From contig UQAZ01000019.1 in assembly GCA_900539165.1 (NCBI GenBank), forward strand, positions 1 through 32,581: DNA of 32,581 nucleotides. Direction: 5' to 3'. Position 1 is the first letter of the stretch. Every line of letters begins with the position of its first letter. Of the stretch, positions 23,160-30,411 are shown in pieces. The stretch is from an uncultured Oscillospiraceae bacterium (GTDB lineage: Bacteria > Bacillota > Clostridia > Oscillospirales > Acutalibacteraceae). Both the position numbers and the translations under genes were made by a program. The notes beneath the pieces were generated by a model. The model was given only the letters and a program-made list of their open reading frames with translations, had not been told where the DNA came from and ran no database searches.

Positions 23160-24185
23160 ATGAGAAATCATGAGGTTACAACAAAGCATAATTTACTCGA
23201 TTCAAACGGATGTCTTGTAGAGCCGGGATGGAGCAGAACACTAATTCAGACTTATGACAGAAGTATGATTAAAAAGAGAGCGACCCGTATTAAGGAATGG
23301 GATTATTACTACATTATGTCTAATTCAAATGAATTTGCTCTCTGCCTTACTATTTCCGATTTGGGCTATTTGGGAATGTATAGCGTAAGCTTTGTTGATT
23401 TGATTAATGCAAGAGAATGCACAAAGTCTGAAATCACTCCGTTTCCTATGGGAAAAACAGGGTTGCCGTCGTCATCTTCGGTTGGTGATGTCGCTTTCAA
23501 AAATAAAAAGCTAAGCATTACTTTCGCCCATAAAAACGGCGGCAGAAGCATAAAGATGAGCTATCCGTCATTTGATAATAATAAAGGCATTTCCTGTGAT
23601 ATTACTTTAACTGATGAGCCAAAGGAATCTATGGTTATTGCCACTCCGTGGGACGAGGATAAAAAAGCGTTTTACTATAACCAAAAGATTAATTGTATGC
23701 GAGCATCGGGTACGATTAAATACGGCGGCGAAGTGTTCACACTTAATCCCAAAATCGACTTTGCGGGTCTTGATTGGGGCAGAGGAGTTTGGACTAAGGA
23801 TAATTATTGGTACTGGGGTTCAGGTTCGGGACAAATTGACGGCGCCCCGTTTGGATTTAATCTCGGTTACGGCTTCGGTAATACTTCAGCAGCCAGTGAA
23901 AATGTAATTTTTTATGACGGTAAAGCTAATAAATTTGATGATATAGTGTTTAATATCAGCGATAATTATGTTGACAGATGGACCATCAAATCCTCTGATG
24001 GGCGCTTTGATATGACCTTTGACCCTATTATTGACAGAAATGCGTTGATAGATGTTAAGTTGATTATGACAGACCAGCATCAGGTTTTCGGCAGAATGAA
24101 CGGTATTGCCGTGCTTGATGACGGTACAAAAATTGAAGTTAAGGATTTTCTCTGCTTTGCCGAGAAAGTACATAACAGGTATTAA
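23160..24185 (+). CDS. DUF2804 family protein
   Basis: This 341-aa protein matches DUF2804 by its beginning (a TKHNLLDSNGCLVEPGWSR segment where a lipid-like scaffold protein motif is usual), the central DWGRGVWTKDNYWYWGSGSG block (about 205-224), the FNLGYGFG stretch and the C-terminal FGRMNGIAVLDDGTKIEVKDFL. The family has unknown function and a beta-rich fold related to lipocalin-like or hydroxyneurosporene synthase-like proteins. There is no signal peptide or membrane helix. AGGGG (23147-23151) lies eight bases before the ATG. It is co-transcribed with the Rrf2 regulator upstream; its stop is one base before the FRG gene. Why a probable Fe-S sensor should control it is unknown. Confidence 0.8.
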   Translation: MRNHEVTTKHNLLDSNGCLVEPGWSRTLIQTYDRSMIKKRATRIKEWDYYYIMSNSNEFALCLTISDLGYLGMYSVSFVDLINARECTKSEITPFPMGKTGLPSSSSVGDVAFKNKKLSITFAHKNGGRSIKMSYPSFDNNKGISCDITLTDEPKESMVIATPWDEDKKAFYYNQKINCMRASGTIKYGGEVFTLNPKIDFAGLDWGRGVWTKDNYWYWGSGSGQIDGAPFGFNLGYGFGNTSAASENVIFYDGKANKFDDIVFNISDNYVDRWTIKSSDGRFDMTFDPIIDRNALIDVKLIMTDQHQVFGRMNGIAVLDDGTKIEVKDFLCFAEKVHNRY

Positions 24186-24186
24186 A

Positions 24187-25155
24187 ATGATTAAACTACC
24201 GAACTTGTCGGCTATTGCCGAAAAAATCGAATACGAACTTGATTTCGATTACAATACCAGCGTGACAAGACTTGATACCTTTGACGATTTTTTGAACGAA
24301 ATTGTTGAGCCTTATAAAAGAGGTGAAAAGATTTTTTATCGTGGGGAAAAGGTTAATAAAATCGACCGTACTTTGATTCCTACTTTGTTTAGACAGCGAC
24401 ATTTGCTATTTGATGAGGGCGAGACTTATATCAATCTTGATGCAAACGGATTGCTTGATTTTTATAATTCCGTACCTGAATATTTAGAGGTTTATAAGAA
24501 AATAATCGGCAATGTAAATGTGTCAAAAATGTATAATTTCCTGTCTTTTTCTCAGCATTATTTTGGAATCAGTCCGCTTATTGACCTTACAAAAAGTCCG
24601 TTTGTAGCTCTTTCTTTTGCACTTAAAAACAGAAAAGAATATGACGACGATGTGTTATTTTATACGGTAGAGATTAAAAACGATGCCGACTATACCTGTG
24701 ATATGAGCGTTGCTGACGAATGGATTTCGGAATATAATGTTACTGTGTTTAATGATAAATTGATGGATTTCTATGAGGATTTCAAGTTTGACTTCAAGCA
24801 ATATAAACTGTTCATGGAGGGCTTACGCAGTCAGGGCAAAAACATCAGCGATATATCGTCGCCGAGCGCAAAGCTTATAGATGTGCCGACTAACGACCTT
24901 ATGAGGTTTCAGCAAGGGGTCTTTCTGTTGCTAAACGATTTCACTCTCGTCGGGAAAGGCTATCTTACAAAGAATGTAAGAGATGATTTTCTTGTGAAAA
25001 AATGGTTAATTAACAAGGATATTTGCCCTATTCTGCTTAAATATCAGCTCAACGAACGACCGTATTATAACTTTGATACGATTACCGATTTGTCGGCTGT
25101 TGTTGCTAATATTAAAAAATCATATACGAAAGGAAAAAAAACAGATGTTAAATAA
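24187..25155 (+). CDS. FRG-domain protein
   Basis: This 322-aa protein has the FRG domain pattern. It shows KIFYRGE (48-54), TLIPTLFR (62-69), and FLSFSQHYFGISPLIDLTKSPFVALSFAL (118-146), where the usual QHYGLPTRLLDWT core has SPLIDLT in place of TRLLDWT. The late NDLMRFQQGVFLL block is also typical. FRG domains have no established biochemical function; they occur alone or in mobile and defence-associated contexts. No signal or membrane helix is visible. The ATG at 24187 follows the DUF2804 stop by one base with a weak ribosome binding site, suggesting translational coupling. The frame is open upstream inside DUF2804, but no better start exists there. Its end overlaps the next gene by 11 bases. 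Confidence 0.8.
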   Translation: MIKLPNLSAIAEKIEYELDFDYNTSVTRLDTFDDFLNEIVEPYKRGEKIFYRGEKVNKIDRTLIPTLFRQRHLLFDEGETYINLDANGLLDFYNSVPEYLEVYKKIIGNVNVSKMYNFLSFSQHYFGISPLIDLTKSPFVALSFALKNRKEYDDDVLFYTVEIKNDADYTCDMSVADEWISEYNVTVFNDKLMDFYEDFKFDFKQYKLFMEGLRSQGKNISDISSPSAKLIDVPTNDLMRFQQGVFLLLNDFTLVGKGYLTKNVRDDFLVKKWLINKDICPILLKYQLNERPYYNFDTITDLSAVVANIKKSYTKGKKTDVK

Positions 25156-25759
25156 TAGCCAATTTTTGAATGAATATGCACCGCTTCTTGCAAGCATTGC
25201 TTTGTATTTTTTTGTAACCTTTGTCCTTTCTGTTGCATATAGAACTTTGCTCTGTGCGGCAGTAAGCTTTGACGCCAAAGCAAGAGGCGTTAAGGAAAGA
25301 ACACTTTATACCGTGCTGACCTTTTTCTTTCCGCTGATTGTTGGTATTGTGTATCTTTGCACAAGAAAAAACTGCGCAAAAATACAGCCTAAAATCTGTA
25401 ATCAATGCGGTATGACTTTGGACACCGGCAGTACATTCTGTCCAAATTGTCTTTGTACGGAATTTACGGATTATCGTATTCAGCATGATGAGGAGTATCA
25501 TAAAAAGTCTAAGGTGTTGTTAATAATTGCAATCGTGATTTATGCCGTAACTTGCACGGTAAATGTTTTTGCAAATATTTATTTTGACAAAAATGCAGAG
25601 CAGTTTATTAATGACGCCGAAAAATTCAGTAACGGTTATTTTGATAATTTTAATAACGATTCCGAGGATTTTGATGATTATTTTGATAATTTCGGATTCG
25701 AGTATGATGAACCGCAGGAAACTCAGCCACAATATGGAAATGACTTTGATTTAGACTAA
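25145..25759 (+). CDS. Zinc-ribbon membrane protein with acidic tail, unknown function
   Basis: This 204-aa protein is not from a family I can name. Membrane helices are predicted at about 11-33, 53-72 and 123-146. Between the second and third is a zinc ribbon with ICNQCGM and FCPNCLC (Cys85, Cys88, Cys99, Cys102). After the last helix comes an acidic, aromatic tail (about 150-204) with repeated DNF/DYFDNF motifs. GAAAGG at 25128-25133 lies about 11 bases before the ATG at 25145, inside the end of the FRG gene, so the two are translationally coupled. The fold resembles zinc-ribbon DUF4190/DUF805-like membrane proteins only in outline. It may anchor or regulate the FRG protein at the membrane. 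Confidence 0.75.
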   Translation: MLNNSQFLNEYAPLLASIALYFFVTFVLSVAYRTLLCAAVSFDAKARGVKERTLYTVLTFFFPLIVGIVYLCTRKNCAKIQPKICNQCGMTLDTGSTFCPNCLCTEFTDYRIQHDEEYHKKSKVLLIIAIVIYAVTCTVNVFANIYFDKNAEQFINDAEKFSNGYFDNFNNDSEDFDDYFDNFGFEYDEPQETQPQYGNDFDLD

Positions 25760-25765
25760 AAGATA

Positions 25766-25801
25766 AGCCGAGGTGCATTACTTTGCATCTCGACTTTTTT
25801 T
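25766..25801. terminator. Bidirectional terminator between the zinc-ribbon gene and the DUF218 gene
   Basis: A 9-bp stem (25769-25777 with 25784-25792, one G-T pair) closes a TTACTT loop. It is followed by a T tract on the plus side; the minus side is AT-rich. The stop codon of the minus-strand gene (25778-25780) lies in the loop. Confidence 0.8.
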
Positions 25802-26548
25802 GTTAAATGTTTTTGTTAATTTTATATACCATATTCCGAATACTTCTCTTGTAAATGCAGGTATTCTCAGCACCCTCATTGAATGTCCCGCTATTGCAGC
25901 GGCATTGATATTAAGAGCTTCGGCAAGAATTAACGCTCGGTATATGTGGTATTCGGATGTGCATATTACAACCTCGTTGCTAAGATTGTTTTCTTCTATG
26001 ATTTCTTTAGAATACATCAGATTTTCCATTGTTGATGTAGAATGGCATTCGGTATAAAGTCTTGACTGCTCAATCCCTCTTGAAAGAAGTATTTGCTTCA
26101 TACATTCCGCCTCGCTTATTTCTTCGTCGGAGCCTTGACCGCCCGAGAGTATAGCGACGGCATTTTTGTTTTTAATCAGATATTTGTATGCCGCATCACA
26201 CCTTGAAAGCAAAGCCTTAGTCGGCACAGTTCCTTTAACCCGACAACCCAAAACGATAACGCTGTCCCCGTGAGCCTCCTGTTTTAGCGGACATATTATT
26301 ATTTTTGTGAGCGTTATAAAAAATAGGGTATACAGTATTGCAACAGCTCCATAAAAGAGAGCTAAAAATATAACGACAATTCTTGATTGTGCCGCTGTTA
26401 AAATTTTTTCATAAAATGTTCCTGACAGTATCAGCAAAAGGGATGTGAATATTCCGAATATGTTTCCCAAATTTATTTTTGCCCGTATCATCGGAACGGT
26501 ATAAAGTATAAAAATTATTACACCTGTCAAAATCAGTATGAATTTCAT
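25778..26548 (-). CDS. YdcF/SanA-like DUF218 membrane protein
   Basis: This 256-aa protein has three predicted N-terminal membrane helices (about 1-19, 29-45 and 56-81) followed by a DUF218 domain (about 95-240). Family motifs are visible: SVIVLGCRVKGTVPT (96-110), a SRCDAA helix start, ILSGGQGSDEEISEAECMKQIL, and STSTMENLMYSKEI followed by VVICTSEYHIYRAL. DUF218 proteins are linked to envelope or peptidoglycan-precursor homeostasis (SanA, ElyC), but the reaction is not established. The ATG at 26548 has AAAGGAG a few bases upstream (26554-26560); a TTG six codons earlier would place the RBS inside the gene and is rejected. It is a monocistronic gene, divergent from gdhA. Confidence 0.88.
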   Translation of the reverse strand: MKFILILTGVIIFILYTVPMIRAKINLGNIFGIFTSLLLILSGTFYEKILTAAQSRIVVIFLALFYGAVAILYTLFFITLTKIIICPLKQEAHGDSVIVLGCRVKGTVPTKALLSRCDAAYKYLIKNKNAVAILSGGQGSDEEISEAECMKQILLSRGIEQSRLYTECHSTSTMENLMYSKEIIEENNLSNEVVICTSEYHIYRALILAEALNINAAAIAGHSMRVLRIPAFTREVFGIWYIKLTKTFNKKSRDAK

Positions 26549-26633
26549 TTGTACTCCTTTGTGCAATTTTTACAATTAGATTAACATAATAACTAATTTT
26601 TGTAAATATTTTTATAAAATTTGTATAAGTTTA

Positions 26634-26662
26634 GTGACAAATTATTTTCTGTGTGCTAAAAT
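26634..26662 (+). promoter_or_regulatory. Predicted promoter of gdhA
   Basis: The -35 GTGACA (26634-26639), a 17-bp spacer and the -10 TAAAAT (26657-26662) lie 64 bases before the gdhA start codon. Transcription should start near 26669. Confidence 0.65.
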
Positions 26663-26666
26663 AATA

Positions 26667-26690
26667 ATAACTTTAATGAGTTAAAGTTAT
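26667..26690. promoter_or_regulatory. Perfect 10-bp inverted repeat at the gdhA transcription start
   Basis: ATAACTTTAA (26667-26676) and its exact reverse complement (26681-26690) flank TGAG. It begins at or just before the predicted start of transcription. It could be a repressor operator over +1 or a hairpin capping the 5' end of the mRNA. Confidence 0.65.
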
Positions 26691-26726
26691 CTATAACAAA
26701 ATCTATAAAAAAAGAGGGTAATCAAA

Positions 26727-28061
26727 ATGGGATATGTTGATGAAATCTTGGCTTATCTACAAAAAAAGGATTATTATGAGCCGGAATTTATTCAAGCGGT
26801 CAGCGAGGTGCTTAATTCACTTCGTCCCGTTATTGACCAAAATGAAGAAAAGTACCGTAAGGTTGCGTTGCTCGAAAGAATTATTGAGCCTGAAAGAATA
26901 CTCAGATTCAGAGTTCCTTGGATTGACGATAACGGTCAGGTACATGTAAACCGTGGTTATCGTGTTCAGTTTAACTCTGCTATCGGTCCTTATAAGGGCG
27001 GTTTGAGACTTCACCCAAGCGTAAATCTCGGTATTGTAAAGTTCCTCGGATTTGAGCAAATCTTTAAGAATTCCTTGACAGGTTTGCCTATCGGCGGCGG
27101 TAAGGGCGGCTCTGACTTTGACCCTAAGGGAAAGAGCGACAGAGAGATTATGATGTTCTGCCAAAGCTTTATGACAGAGCTTTGTAAGGTTATCGGTGCG
27201 GATACCGATGTACCTGCGGGCGACATCGGAACAGGCGCAAGAGAAATCGGTTATATGTTCGGTCAGTACAAACGAATTTGCGGCACATATGAGGGCGTAC
27301 TTACCGGTAAGGGATTATCATTCGGTGGTTCTCTTGCAAGAACCGAGGCTACGGGCTACGGACTTCTTTACTTTACAGAAGAAATGCTCAAGTGTAATAA
27401 TTCCGATATCAAGGGCAAGACTGTTTGTGTATCGGGTTCCGGTAATGTTGCTATTTACGCTGTTGAAAAGGCAGAAATGCTCGGTGCTAAGGTTGTAACC
27501 GTTTCTGACTCAACAGGTTGGATTTATGATAAAGACGGAATTGACGTTGACCTTCTTAAAGAGGTTAAGGAAGTTAAGAGAGCAAGACTTACCGAATATG
27601 CAAAGTCAAGACCTTTGGCTGAATATCACGAGGGCAAGGGCGTATGGCAGGTTAAGTGTGATGTTGCTTTGCCTTGCGCAACTCAGAATGAATTGACTCT
27701 TGATGACGCTAAATCACTTGTTGAAAACGGCTGTATTGCTGTTGCAGAGGGTGCTAATATGCCTACAACTCTTGAGGCTACGAAATATCTTCAGGAAAAT
27801 GGTGTTATGTTTGCTCCGGGTAAGGCTGCAAATGCAGGCGGTGTAGCTACTTCAGCTCTTGAGATGAGCCAGAACAGCGAAAGAATCAGCTGGACATTTG
27901 AAAAGGTTGACGCAAAGCTCAAGGATATTATGGTAAATATTTATCATAACATTGACAATGCGGCTAAGAAGTATGACCTTGACGGCGACTATGTTGCAGG
28001 TGCAAATATTGCAGGCTTCGAGAAAGTTGCAGACGCTATGATGGCACAGGGTATAGTTTAA
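26727..28061 (+). CDS. gdhA: NADP-type glutamate dehydrogenase
   Basis: This 444-aa enzyme interconverts 2-oxoglutarate plus ammonium with glutamate. It belongs to the hexameric, about 450-aa class typical of NADPH-dependent assimilatory enzymes. The substrate-binding block GPYKGGLRLHPSVN and the catalytic LPIGGGKGGSDFDPKGKSD (about 124-142) are intact, as are PAGDIGTGAREIGYM and the Rossmann motif SGSGNVA in the second domain. GAGGG a few bases before the ATG at 26727 supports the start. The gene is monocistronic, with its own promoter and terminator, and is a link between central nitrogen assimilation and the amino acid genes elsewhere in the window. The cofactor preference is inferred from length and sequence class. 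Confidence 0.95.
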   Translation: MGYVDEILAYLQKKDYYEPEFIQAVSEVLNSLRPVIDQNEEKYRKVALLERIIEPERILRFRVPWIDDNGQVHVNRGYRVQFNSAIGPYKGGLRLHPSVNLGIVKFLGFEQIFKNSLTGLPIGGGKGGSDFDPKGKSDREIMMFCQSFMTELCKVIGADTDVPAGDIGTGAREIGYMFGQYKRICGTYEGVLTGKGLSFGGSLARTEATGYGLLYFTEEMLKCNNSDIKGKTVCVSGSGNVAIYAVEKAEMLGAKVVTVSDSTGWIYDKDGIDVDLLKEVKEVKRARLTEYAKSRPLAEYHEGKGVWQVKCDVALPCATQNELTLDDAKSLVENGCIAVAEGANMPTTLEATKYLQENGVMFAPGKAANAGGVATSALEMSQNSERISWTFEKVDAKLKDIMVNIYHNIDNAAKKYDLDGDYVAGANIAGFEKVADAMMAQGIV

Positions 28062-28077
28062 TTTAATATATCGTTTT

Positions 28078-28114
28078 GAGGAATGTCGGGCTATGCCTAG
28101 CATTCCTCTTTTTT
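28078..28114 (+). terminator. Rho-independent terminator of gdhA
   Basis: GAGGAATG (28078-28085) pairs with CATTCCTC (28101-28108). An inner GGC/GCC stem (28089-28091 with 28095-28097) makes one long hairpin, followed by six T. Confidence 0.87.
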
Positions 28115-28144
28115 AACGAAATATTAATTATAATATATAATATA

Positions 28145-28173
28145 TTGCAAGTTGAGGCATTATATGGTATAAT
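28145..28173 (+). promoter_or_regulatory. Predicted promoter of the ruvCAB-glmM operon
   Basis: The -35 TTGCAA (28145-28150), a 17-bp spacer and a perfect extended -10, TGG-TATAAT (28165-28173), precede ruvC. No SOS (LexA) box of the GAAC-N4-GTTC type is visible nearby. Confidence 0.75.
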
Positions 28174-28203
28174 CATCAAAAATATATTGGGTTAGTGTGT
28201 GCT

Positions 28204-28719
28204 ATGGTTATTTTAGGAATTGACCCCGGTTATGCCATTGTCGGTTGGGGTGTAATTGAATATTCGCATTCTCACTTCAGGGTGCTGGGCTACGGTGCAA
28301 TAACCACAGAAGCGGAAACTCCTTTTGCGCAGAGACTGCAAATAATTTATAACGATATGTGCTATATTTTTAATAAATATAAACCTGATGTTATGAGTAT
28401 GGAAAAGCTGTTTTATAATTCTAACCAAAAAACAGTTATTGATGTTGCACAGGCAAGAGGTGTTATTACCCTCGCCGCACAGATGAACAATAAGGACATT
28501 TTTGAATATACTCCGCTTCAGGTAAAGCAGTCTGTTACAGGCTATGGCAGAGCCGAAAAGAAGCAAGTTATGGAAATGACGAGAAGTATTTTGAATTTGC
28601 CTGAGGTGCCAAAACCCGATGACACAGCTGACGCTTTGGCTATGGCAATTTGTCATGCACATTGCAGCGGTTCGGCTATCGGTAGAATTGATAATTTATT
28701 AAAGAAGGATATACGCTGA
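28204..28719 (+). CDS. ruvC: Crossover junction endodeoxyribonuclease RuvC
   Basis: This 171-aa nuclease resolves Holliday junctions by symmetric nicking. The four acidic catalytic residues are present: Asp7 in LGIDPG, Glu67 in SMEKLF, and Asp140 and Asp143 in PDDTADALA. The segment IDVAQARGVITLAA is also typical. The ATG at 28204 starts exactly at the conserved first strand and is preferred; an in-frame GTG at 28195 is possible. The ribosome binding site is weak and the leader is only about 25 bases. It is the first gene of ruvC-ruvA-ruvB-glmM. Confidence 0.95.
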   Translation: MVILGIDPGYAIVGWGVIEYSHSHFRVLGYGAITTEAETPFAQRLQIIYNDMCYIFNKYKPDVMSMEKLFYNSNQKTVIDVAQARGVITLAAQMNNKDIFEYTPLQVKQSVTGYGRAEKKQVMEMTRSILNLPEVPKPDDTADALAMAICHAHCSGSAIGRIDNLLKKDIR

Positions 28720-28722
28720 TTT

Positions 28723-29331
28723 ATGATTTATTCGTTAAAGGGAATTTTAACATATGTTGAGCCGACCTTTGTGGTTGTTGAGTGTGGCGGCGTGGGCATG
28801 AAATGTTTTGCCAGCACCTCTACTATAACAGGACTTACTTCTGTCGGAACTCAGATAAGCTTACTTACCTATATGAGCGTAAGAGAAGACGCTATCGACC
28901 TATATGGATTTTCGACACAAAACGAGCTTGACGCTTTTAAGCTTTTAATTGGTGTCAGCGGTGTAGGACCTAAGGCGGCTATGTCTGTGCTTTCGGCACT
29001 TGCTACCGACAAGCTTGCAATAGCGGTTTCATGCGGCGACATTAAAGCCATTCAGGCTGCTCAGGGTATAGGAAAGAAAACTGCCGAGAGAATCGTTCTT
29101 GAACTCAAGGACAAGATGAACGGTGTCGCCGGTGTTTCTGTTAGCAGTAATTCTTCTTCAGGTGCTTCGATTAACTCTGTCGGCTCTGCTTCATCCGAGG
29201 CTGTCGAAGTGCTTGTTTCACTCGGATTTAGTCAGTCGGACGCATATGCCGCTGTCGGCAGTTTGGACGGAGATTTGGGTGTTGACGAGATGATTAGAAA
29301 GGGATTGAAGCTGCTTTCCTCTAATTTGTAA
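28723..29331 (+). CDS. ruvA: Holliday junction DNA helicase subunit RuvA
   Basis: This 202-aa protein binds four-way junctions as a tetramer and loads RuvB. The N-terminal OB domain starts IYSLKGILTYVEPTFVVVECGGVGM. Two helix-hairpin-helix motifs follow, with GVSGVGPKAAMSVLSAL and GIGKKTAERIVLELKDK. A Ser/Gly-rich linker (about 145-160) leads to the C-terminal RuvB-binding domain with VLVSLGFSQSDAYAAV. The gap to ruvC is three bases and the genes form one operon. Confidence 0.96.
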   Translation: MIYSLKGILTYVEPTFVVVECGGVGMKCFASTSTITGLTSVGTQISLLTYMSVREDAIDLYGFSTQNELDAFKLLIGVSGVGPKAAMSVLSALATDKLAIAVSCGDIKAIQAAQGIGKKTAERIVLELKDKMNGVAGVSVSSNSSSGASINSVGSASSEAVEVLVSLGFSQSDAYAAVGSLDGDLGVDEMIRKGLKLLSSNL

Positions 29332-29342
29332 ATGGTGATTAA

Positions 29343-30398
29343 ATGGTAGAAAATGAATTTGAATACGATTTTGAAAACAGAATGACGGCTCCCGAATATA
29401 CTCCGGCTGATGAGGATATTGAAAATTCACTCAGACCTAAACAGCTTTCGGATTATATCGGACAGGAGAAAGCAAAAGAAAATCTTTCTGTCTATATTCA
29501 GGCCGCAAAGCTCAGAAATGAACCCCTTGACCATGTGTTGCTGTACGGCCCTCCCGGACTTGGTAAAACTACTCTTGCGGGAATTGTGGCAAATGAAATG
29601 GGTGTAAACATCCGCGTTACCTCAGGTCCTGCAATAGAAAAGCAGGGCGATTTGGTTGCTATTCTTTCAAATCTTGAGCAAGGCGATGTGCTTTTTATTG
29701 ATGAAATTCACCGCCTTAACAGAACGGTTGAGGAAATTCTTTATCCTGCCATGGAGGACGGCAAGATTGATATTATTATCGGCAAGGGTCCGAGTGCAAG
29801 AAGCTATCAACTCAGCTTGCCGAGATTTACTCTTATTGGAGCAACCACAAGAGCAGGTCAGCTCTCTGCTCCGCTTAGAGACAGATTTGGCGTTATACTC
29901 CGCCTTGAAATGTATAACAATGACGAGCTTGCACAAATTGTGCATCGTTCTTCAAAAATACTGAATATACCTATCGACAATGAAGGCGCTTTTCAGATTG
30001 CATCCCGTTCAAGGGGTACGCCGAGAATTGCAAACAGATTGCTTAAACGAAGCAGGGATTTTGCGGAGGTTAAGTATGACGGCGTTATTACCGATGAGGC
30101 TGCAAGAACTGCACTTTCAGGTATGGAAATTGACGAGCTTGGACTTGATGCTATCGACAGACGCTTGTTAATGACTATGATTAAGAATTATAACGGCGGA
30201 CCTGTCGGACTTGAAACAATTTCGGCTGCCGTCGGTGAAGAGTCCGTTACCATTGAGGATGTTTATGAGCCATATTTGATGCAAATCGGTTTTTTGGCAA
30301 GAACACCGAGGGGCAGAGTAGTTACTCCGGCAGGATATAAGCATATGGGTATTGAGTTTGATACTAAAGCAAACGGACAACAAATGTTTAACTTATAA
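29343..30398 (+). CDS. ruvB: Holliday junction branch migration ATPase RuvB
   Basis: This 351-aa AAA+ motor drives branch migration with RuvA. After a typical acidic N-terminal extension comes LRPKQLSDYIGQ. Walker A is GPPGLGKTT, Walker B is VLFIDEIHRL, and sensor 1 is IGATTRAG; the arginine-finger region is PLRDRFGVI. The C-terminal winged helix includes RTPRGRVVTPAGYKHMG. It follows ruvA by 11 bases with a modest ribosome binding site and lies 13 bases before glmM. Confidence 0.97.
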   Translation: MVENEFEYDFENRMTAPEYTPADEDIENSLRPKQLSDYIGQEKAKENLSVYIQAAKLRNEPLDHVLLYGPPGLGKTTLAGIVANEMGVNIRVTSGPAIEKQGDLVAILSNLEQGDVLFIDEIHRLNRTVEEILYPAMEDGKIDIIIGKGPSARSYQLSLPRFTLIGATTRAGQLSAPLRDRFGVILRLEMYNNDELAQIVHRSSKILNIPIDNEGAFQIASRSRGTPRIANRLLKRSRDFAEVKYDGVITDEAARTALSGMEIDELGLDAIDRRLLMTMIKNYNGGPVGLETISAAVGEESVTIEDVYEPYLMQIGFLARTPRGRVVTPAGYKHMGIEFDTKANGQQMFNL

Positions 30399-30411
30399 AG
30401 GAGCTGTTTTA

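Noticed and set aside
24106..24186. Longer FRG protein starting inside the DUF2804 gene
   Set aside because: The extra residues come from the wrong frame of a conserved coding region and have no ribosome binding site.
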